Below are positions 57,206 through 64,000 of a DNA stretch of 64,000 bases, piece after piece. Source of the DNA: Amborella trichopoda (Eukaryota; Streptophyta; Magnoliopsida; Amborellales; Amborellaceae). Positions within the stretch are counted from its first letter, which is position 1, and every line of letters begins with the position of its first letter. The stretch spans positions 197,589 to 261,588 of the forward strand of contig NW_006496564.1 of NCBI RefSeq assembly GCF_000471905.2. Direction: 5' to 3'. Under the pieces are notes generated by a model. The model was not told the DNA's origin. It saw nothing but the letters and a program-made list of their open reading frames with translations, and did not search any database. Position numbers and translations under genes: made by a program.

Positions 57206-58120
57206 TGAGGCTAGGTGACAAAGTAGCCCAGTCATCATCCATTAAAGGTGGTTGTTTCTATAGTCATGGGTAGTCACTTTCAGGGCCCGTAACTTAATCG
57301 TTCTGTGTCGGATTGCTCTTAAATTTGATGAGCATATTCATCTCATCAAGACGAACAATTCGATATGTGGCATGCCCTGAGACGATATTCGAGCGGGGAG
57401 AAAAGCTAGAGAGAAGTTGTCAATCCGTGAAGAAATTACAGAAAATTCGGCAATGACACGCCTCGTTCAATGAACCAAATCACGACGCTCGCACAACCGA
57501 TCGACACAAAACCAATTCCATATGTGCGTATGGTTCAGGGCTATCATTGGAACCAACCACATACATGATAGACGGTTAGATTTCATGCATGAAGCCAACA
57601 AAGTTACTGAAATTCTGGCTACTGGATTCTAGATTTCGACCAAAACTCAAAAGTTGTGAAATCTTCATTTGTGCTCCAAATCACGTTTTGATTATTGTCA
57701 TGCGATTGTGATGACATGCTTAGTGCGTTACGATGAAGAAATCATAGAAAAACATTAAGGAAAGATCGCACTATCGATTAGAAGTTTTCAAGATTCAAAC
57801 AAATTTCAAGTCTTGTGATCATGACGCAAAAGCATGATTCATGGCTCGAAGTTGGCATCAAAACAATCGCCATATCTATCCCTACAAGAAAACAATAATC
57901 TTTCGATCAAACAGGCATCAGAACAACCCTGGGTCAGCCACGAAAGATCACGCAAGTTCTTGGGTAGCCACAGGGACTGTTATGAAATTCCACACATTGT
58001 TAAGCCGGGGCAAAACAATATTTTTGCACCCATTTGTAGAATTTATTTTAATTCAATTAATACTTAATTTTTAGGAATTAGATTTAATTTTGACCAATCC
58101 ACCCATGTTTGGGCATAACT

Positions 58121-58214
58121 CTATATAAACAAGCACTGCCTCAATGTAAAAGGAGGGCATGCAAATCCCTCACCACCTCTCGGTCCTCAGTTAATTCTTT
58201 GAAGAATCAATAAA
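58121..58214 (+). promoter_or_regulatory. TATA box and poly(A) signal of LTR L9
   Basis: CTATATAAAC (58121-58130), then CAATAAAATTT (AATAAA 58209-58214). Confidence 0.65.
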
Positions 58215-58284
58215 ATTTGGTTTCCTTGCTTGAGCTTATTAGTACGTTTTGAGAGAGAGAGGAGAGAGAAGAAAAGGGTCGGTA

Positions 58285-58305
58285 CCCTTTAAACAGGTAA
58301 CTTTC
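58285..58305 (+). promoter_or_regulatory. Splice-donor-like motif (L9)
   Basis: AAACAG|GTAACTTTCTCTCTCC, the strongest donor match of the set, 10 bp after GGTACCC. Confidence 0.45.
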
Positions 58306-58329
58306 TCTCTCCTTCTCTCTATCTTTCTT

Positions 58330-58800
58330 TCTCTCTTCTCTCCCTGTTAATTGGCGAGACCAAGCATCGATTGGTTCTCTTTCTTCTTTTATGAATTGAC
58401 AAGACCTAGCATTGGTTGGCTTTCTCTCTCTTCTTCTCTCAACGAGTGCGATCTAACGTCGATTGGCTTTCACTCTCTTCATCTATCAATCGACGAGACC
58501 TAGTGTCGATTGGTCTCCCATCTCTTCATCTACCAGTCGACGAGACCTAACGCCTGTTGGTCTCCTCTCTCTTTGTCTATCAATCGGTGAGACCTAGCAT
58601 CAATTGTCTTTTTACTCTACCAGTCGGTGAGTCTTAGCGCCGGGTTTGTCTCCTCTCTCCTCTTCTATCAGTCGACGAGACCTAACACCAGTTGTCTTTT
58701 CTCTCTCTACCAGTTGGTAAGGCCTAGCATCGGGTTGGTCTTCTCTCTCTTCTTCTACCGATCGGTGAGGCTTCCTCTCTCTCCTATCTCTTGAAACAGT
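58330..58800 (+). repeat. Hairpin-punctuated CT array, CAATCGAC type (L9)
   Basis: About nine units of ~50 bp. Perfect 8-bp arms CAATCGAC (58487-58494) and GTCGATTG (58505-58512) enclose GAGACCTAGT. Spacers are TCTCTCTTCATCTAT-like. Confidence 0.8.
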
Positions 58801-59566
58801 TGGTGATGTTTAACGTCGACTGCATCTCCTCTTTCTTCTTCTCTCTCCTTCCATCTATCCCCTTTCTCTCTTTAACCATTCCTCTACTGCTCTCTCGTTC
58901 GACTAAGAGGCATTGAGGTTAACATCTCATGGTAGTCCTGTCGTCTGACTGTAATGTTGTCACGCGAGGTTCCCTTAGCTTGCTTTACTACCACGACAGA
59001 CTGACCATTTTGCCTAGCTAGTTGATATCGATAATAACGTCTAGTAGTACTCTTGTGAGCCAGTCTCAGTTACCGAGCTCATTTCACCGTCATGTTATGT
59101 CAATTATCCATCGGTCTAATCACTGCCCTGACCTTCTCAATTGGTCGATTTCATCCCTCCCCCCATCTTTCTTTCTTTTTCTTGAATGCACATGCTTAAG
59201 TATGCTAATTAGAGAGGAAAAGGGTGAGATCTGAACTCCCTGTCTCATAACCTTTGCCATATATGTGTGTGATTGCAAAAAAAAGAAATTAAGAAGGATA
59301 CAAGCCAAGGGAAGCGATTCCGAACCAGTTTCATTACTGGGGGGCTTACTTCGTGATCTTAGAGGGTACCCACATGAGTCAACCTGAGTAAGTCCTAAAC
59401 CCACCTTTTAAATTTCTCTCTCACCAGTTGGCAACACCTGCCCCTGTTTTCGAACCACGTTTTCGAGAGAGCGATCTCACGAACGTCCCTGGTCTTCTCT
59501 GAAACCTGAGATGCTAGTCGCTCAATCCTCTAGGGATCCGGAGGGCGAGATCGAGGCACCTAACCA

Positions 59567-60408
59567 GTCACTATCTCGTGGAAAAAAATGCAGTTCGATT
59601 TCATGCCCGGACGAAGATTTCACAACATTTGAATTTTGGCATGAATTTGGAATACTCGCTCCGAAATTTATAGTCACTTTATTACCTTTGTGTATGAAAT
59701 CCGACCATTCATCATGTATGGGGTTTAGACTAGAGATAGCCCTAGACCTTATGCACATGATGGAACTTTTCTTATGTCAATCCGATGTGTGAGCGTCATG
59801 ATTAGGCCGCTCAAGCGAGGTGTGTCGCTGCTGATTTTCCTGCAACTTTCTTCACGGATCGGCAACTTCTATCTCTCTTTTATCGTTATTCAAGCATCGT
59901 CACAGGGTGTGCCACATATCAAAACGTTCGTCTTGACGAGACGAACATGCTCACAAAATTTGAGCGTGATCCGACTTGGGACAAATCAGATATAGTCCTC
60001 AAAAGTTACTTTTTGAGACTGTAAAAACAGTCACCTTTAATGGTCAGGCCACATGAGAATAGTGTGCGGGCTACCCCTTTTTGGTATTTTACCCATGACT
60101 TTGTGCTAGAGTGCCTGATTAAACCTAAACATGACCTCTAGAGGTTTTCGACCATGCCGAATCCAATGACGATCGTTCCACAAAAATTTGATGCGTCAAA
60201 AATAGAGATCTAATAATGGGGTCCGTTTAAGGGGACCAGAGACTGATTTTTCCAAAATTGTTTCTTTATCTGCGTTACCTTAAACATGTCTGATTGCGAA
60301 AAAACTTGGCAGGTGGCCTTTTGAAGTGCTTAGGAAGATTTCCACCCGTTTTGGGGCAATTTTGGGTTTGTCAATAATTTCACTGTATGTCAAGGCTTTA
60401 TTGACCCA
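59567..60408 (-). mobile_element. TGGT-family LTR, U3 only; 3' LTR of element E (L10)
   Basis: Minus strand start TGGGTCAATAAAGCC at 60408. Similarity to U3 of L1 and L6 runs to GAAATCGAACTGCATTTTTTTCC, then stops at 59567 against the end of L9. It lacks TATA, R and U5. The upstream text (AAGACATTTTTAAG) is the family pre-LTR segment, so E reads in from the right. Confidence 0.7.
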
Positions 60409-61510
60409 CTTCTCTTTTTATTTCACATCAGGTACCAAGGAACTTAAAAATGTCTTCCAAAAGCTTTCCCCACCGATTGTTGTGCTTCGAGAGAAGCAAG
60501 AAGGACAACATTCAAAAAACTTCCTTCGGCTTTATTACGTTTTTCTTCCAAGCCACATGACCACGTGAACGTCGAGGAGATTTACGCTACGCTGCAACTA
60601 GGATGCTTAGACATTTGGATGCAATGTACATGTCCATCTATGATACTTTATGGGTAGAAGAGACTTTTTTTTGAGATCCAATTGAAGTCCTCGACCTCAA
60701 GGGACTACTTATGATTTTGACAGCTGAGGATTTTGTAGTAACCTCGTTAGTTAGAATCAAGACCGTTTGAGGGTCAAGTGCCATGTTGAAGGGCATTTTT
60801 CCCATTTTGGTCTTAGTTTTATTATTGTGGATGGTGTGCTGAAGGGCCTTTGGTTGGTGTTCATCTGCGTGGTGCACCAGATTGTATTCGGTTGGGCAAG
60901 GTACCTCAGTTTATTGAGGTGACCAGTTGTGGGTATAACCCCTGCTCGTTCCTTGTAGTTTTGTTAGCATAACAGGTCTAAGTTCTGGTGGAATTTGGCC
61001 TTCTTGGGGTGTATTTGACATTTTGTAGTGTGTTTATTTTTGTTGTTGGAGCTCCACTGAAGGGTCTTTAGTTGGTGTCTGTCTGCGTGGTATACTTGAT
61101 TGTACTCAGTTGAGCAGGTCAGTTTATCGAGGTGACCAGCTGTGGGTAGAACCCCTACCCCTTGCAAGCAGTGTTGGTGCATAGTAGGTCCAAGTTCTGA
61201 CAGACTTGGCCTTCTTGGGGTGTCTTTGGCATTTTGGAGAGTGTTTGTGACTTCATGGGTATAGTGCTCTTCCTTAGGAGACAAGTCTTACCTTCTTGGC
61301 GAGTCTTCTATCTTTTGAGGCCTTTTTTTAAATGGACTCATACTGACAGAATCTTTTTTGATGCATGTATTTTTGGGTCCTGATATTATGGCACCAAGGA
61401 TTTTTCTCTTGAAAATGTGGGATGAAGCCGCTTGTTGAGGCGAATGCTGCATCAACCTATTATGGGTCCTAGGTCTATTACGAATTTTCACTTAGACTGG
61501 GACGTGGCTC
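60409..61510 (-). other. 3' internal tail of element E with 218-bp duplication
   Basis: Homologous to 25320-26130 of element A. Unlike A it contains a tandem duplication with period ~218 bp (CTGAAGGG...TTGGTTGGTGT at 60839 and 61057; CTTGGGGTGT at 61010 and 61218). Minus-strand frames 60638-60877 and 60964-61284 are duplicates of each other and not a recognised protein. Confidence 0.6.
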
Positions 61511-62455
61511 CGAAGAGATAGTTTTCACCAACTTCCTTTTCATTTGGGGTTCTTTTACCCCTGACCTTTTCGGCCATGTCTTTCTTCAATTTTTACTCAC
61601 GGTGCCCTTTGGGGTTTTCACCGTTCCCGAGTTTTTATTCATGAAACTCTTTTACTCATGGTTTCATGACCATGCCCGTCTGTCGTTTTTACTCATGGCA
61701 TTCCCTTATCTGGGTATACACCATGCCTGTTATTTTTTTGAAGGCGTGTTTAAGCTCATGCCTTCAAAACCTGTGCGAAGCCTTTTAATGTCATGTGGCC
61801 AGGACATGCACTATAGTTTAAGGTCATAGAATTGGAGCATAGTGGAGATGGATGACAGTCTGTTGAGGTCATGAAGTGAGTATGGTGGTGGTTTTGACTC
61901 ACTTTGGGGAGATGGCACGAGGCTACTTATGAAAGATGGATGACGTATGGATGGAACCCACTAGCTGGCGATGAGTATGGATGGTGGGATGAATCACCAT
62001 TTTGTGAGAATGGGTATAATTCTTTGGGGAATGATGAAGGATGATGAAATGAATGGACTCACTGGGGAGATAATGAAGGCGGTGTGTGCACACGAATGGC
62101 TCTGTTAGGGAAGACATGCATGAAACTGCACGTAAAGGGAGTGTGCACGTGTGTAGGGGTGTGTTAAAGGTCATGCCTCCTGGACCTGTGTAAAGCAATT
62201 TATCGTCATGCAGCCAGCACGTGCACTATGGCTTAAGGTCATATAGCTTGGACCGTGGTTAGCTTCGTGACATAGTGTTTGTAGACAGGATAGCGGGTGC
62301 CAGTCTTTATTTACACAGTCGGCGATAGCCTTGTCATTTTCACATGGCTGTAACACTACTTCTCAGTGACTTTCACACGACAGCGAAACCTTTTCTTTTA
62401 GCTTCATCTGACATGAAGAACCTACCACGGGTACGAGAACTTAGCACCAACACGT
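61511..62455 (+). other. Truncated antisense-unit upstream region of element E
   Basis: 61520-62250 is the inverted counterpart of 24480-25270 and 55130-55870 (ACTCATGGTTTCATGACCATG; GGTCATGCCTCCTGGACC). The TATA, leader and antisense ORF are missing. The 62260-62455 stretch is unassigned and joins directly to RNase H of E pol. Confidence 0.55.
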
Positions 62456-62880
62456 TTACCAGCAAAAGCATGGTGAGGGGTGAGGTACGAGAAAATCAGT
62501 TAAACCTTGGCTCGTGATGACCTTTTGTGGGACATATGTGATGTCAAATTCCATCAGCATTAATGCCCACTTAGTAAGACGTCTTGACAGGCATGGGCAT
62601 GTCATGAGAAACTTTACAGGATCTGCCTTTGATATAAGTTTTACTTCATGACTGAGTAAGTAGTGGCAGAGCTTTTGCATTGTGAAGATTAGGCCAAGAA
62701 CATCTTCTCTATAGGGGGATAATTCTTCTTGGCCCCTTGCATCCTGCAGCTGAGGTAGTACAGTGCGATTTTTTTCCCTTCGTCATTATTTTACGCCAAC
62801 AACGGCCCGAGTGACATGTCCAGAGTGGTCACGTATAGGATGAGAGGTCTTCTCAATACCGGTGTAGAGAGCACTAGAGG

Positions 62881-63026
62881 GTGGAGCAAATAATGCTTGA
62901 TGTCATCAAGGGCATGCTTCAGGCCAGATGAATGGGGTATCTTTCTTTAACGGGTGGAGCAAATAATGCTTGATGTCATCAAGGGCATGCTTCATCCCAG
63001 ATGAATGGGGTATCTTTCTTTAACAT
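62881..63026. repeat. 73-bp tandem duplication in E pol
   Basis: Two near-identical 73-bp units starting GTGGAGCAAATAATGCTTGA at 62881 and 62954. The length is not a multiple of three, so it shifts the frame in the RNase H connection region. Confidence 0.9.
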
Positions 63027-63585
63027 GTGCATAAAGGGTTTACAGCGACCTAAGAGGTTTGAGATGAACCTGTGGATGTACGTCAGCTACCCTTGAAGAG
63101 AGCACAGCTCTCGCAGTGTAGTTGGTGACGACATTTCTTAGATTTCATTGATCTTGACTGGCTCAACATTCGGCCCTCAGTGTCTAACAATGAACACCAA
63201 GAAATTTCTTGAACACACACCGAGAACGCATTTCAGCGGATTCATTTTAAGCTGATGAAGGCGTAACCGCTCGAGCACCTTTTCGAGGTCTCTCATATAA
63301 GCGTTTTTCTCTTCGAATTTTACCACCAAGTCATCTACATAACAATCGACCTCCTTGTGCATCATATCCCCAAAGATGGTTGTCATTGCTCTCTGATATG
63401 TGGCACCAACTTTCTTCATTCCGAATGGCAATATTGTGTAGTAGAACACCCCTTTTGGAGTCAAGAACATGGTGGCTTCCTCATCTTCTGGTGCCATCCG
63501 TATCTGAATATACCCGAAGTATCCATCCATGAAGGAGAAGATCTGATAGTGAGTCGTAGAATCAATGAGCATCTCCATGAATGGC

Positions 63586-63651
63586 AATGGGAAGTCATCC
63601 TTTGGGCAATGGGAAGTCATCCTTTGGGCAATGGTAAGTCATCCTTTGGGC
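63586..63651. repeat. 22-bp triplication in E reverse transcriptase
   Basis: Three units of AATGGGAAGTCATCCTTTGG plus GC at 63586, 63608 and 63630. They lie over the CPKDDFPLP motif of RT and shift the frame. Confidence 0.9.
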
Positions 63652-64000
63652 AAGCGGTATCCAGGTCATAGAAGTCAATGCAGACCCTGATTTGACCATT
63701 TTTTTCTTGACTGAAACAACATTTTCCAGCCACTTTGGTTACTTGACTTCACGGATGAAGCCTGCTTGTCTAAGTTAGGTCACCTCGGCATCTACTTGCA
63801 TTTCGAGGTCAGGCCTGAACCTCCTTGATTTCTGCTTGACAGGTTTGACAGTTGGATCGATGCCAAGGCGGTGAACCTCGACTTGAGGGTCTAAACTAGG
63901 CATCTCAATGCCAGTCAAATACGTCTCGGGTTGCTCGCAAGTAGGTAGTGATATACATTCCAGAAACGATAGCCCTTATTACAGGTAGGAGAAGAAAAGC

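Larger units (their letters stand above)
57236..59566 (+). mobile_element. TGGT-family LTR, 5'-truncated; 3' LTR of element D (L9)
   Basis: Begins within U3 at CATTAAAGGTGGTTGTTTC, matching L8 at 41584, so about 380 bp of 5' end are missing. It then has CTATATAAAC (58121), AATAAA (58209), GGTACCC...AAACAG|GTAAC donor-like motif (58297), CT tract with CAATCGAC hairpins (58330-58800), the distal conserved part (GTACCCACATGAGTCAACC), and the end ...CACCTAACCA at 59566. Its U3 and hairpin type are closest to L8. Confidence 0.8.
62456..64000 (-). pseudogene. pol: Reverse transcriptase-RNase H of element E
   Basis: Minus strand. From the window edge: HEMPSLDPQVEVHRLG, KPVKQKSRRFRPDL, WLENVVSVKKK, NGQIRVCIDF, PKDDF. 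Then the open frame 63620-63177 has FSFMDGYFGYIQIR, LPFGMKKVGATYQRAM and CYVDDLVVK (catalytic motif intact). Thumb/RNase H text follows with stops (SNLLGRCKPFMHM, KLISKADPVKFLMT, QGLTDFL at 62480). It ends at the RNase H/second RNase H boundary; second RNase H and integrase are deleted. Two local tandem duplications (63586-63651, 62881-63026) break the frame. The 5' part lies outside the window. Confidence 0.85.

Overview
This window looks like plant (angiosperm) nuclear DNA. It is intergenic heterochromatin built almost entirely from old, mutually truncated LTR retrotransposons. I see no intact host gene, tRNA or rRNA. The signs are plant-type primer-binding sites (initiator tRNA-Met at 343-357; a tRNA-Arg-like site at 6755, 8363, 33143 and 43357), Ty3/gypsy gag-pol of the Tat type with two RNase H domains, CT/AG-rich satellites and two assembly gaps. 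The species cannot be named from the sequence.

Layout. 1-3564: minus-strand Tekay/Del-like remnant (gag start, PBS, ~3.2 kb LTR with two tandem arrays). 3565-4889: unassigned purine-rich DNA. From 4890 to the end one large Tat-type family dominates; I call it the TGGT family after its LTR ends (TGGT...ACCA). Its LTRs are about 2.1-4 kb and occur ten times: L3 4890-6752 (+, divergent), L2 7200-7905 (-), L1 8385-11090 (-), L4 11175-13812 (+), L5 13867-15535 (+), L6 26136-30105 (+), L7 30205-33140 (+), L8 41203-43354 (+), L9 57236-59566 (+), L10 59567-60408 (-). Element A (13867-30105, +) keeps 5' LTR, gag, RT, RNase H, second RNase H, integrase, an antisense unit, 3' tail and 3' LTR, all decayed. 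Element C begins at L7 (LTR, PBS, leader ORF, truncated gag) and is broken by another retroelement (35172-41150). Element D has L8 and L9 as its LTRs and carries a plant-mobile-domain-like ORF on the minus strand (52171 to about 50290). A second pol, element B (43700-49880), lies inverted inside D. Element E (minus) closes the window: L10, 3' tail, antisense-unit remnant, RNase H and RT.

How it works together. The family appears to have had two transcription units. The sense unit starts in the LTR (TATA, poly(A) signal, then a splice-donor-like motif at the head of a long pyrimidine tract), uses a tRNA-Arg-like PBS, and encodes a short conserved leader ORF, Gag and Pol. Downstream of integrase a second unit runs antisense to pol, with its own TATA box, a ~1 kb leader and an ORF. 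This layout is known from Tat-clade elements such as maize Grande, which carry extra antisense ORFs.

The most unusual structure is inside the LTRs. Downstream of the donor-like motif the pyrimidine tract is punctuated by short palindromes in tandem. Different LTR copies use unrelated palindrome sequences while keeping the same architecture (hairpin plus CT-rich spacer).
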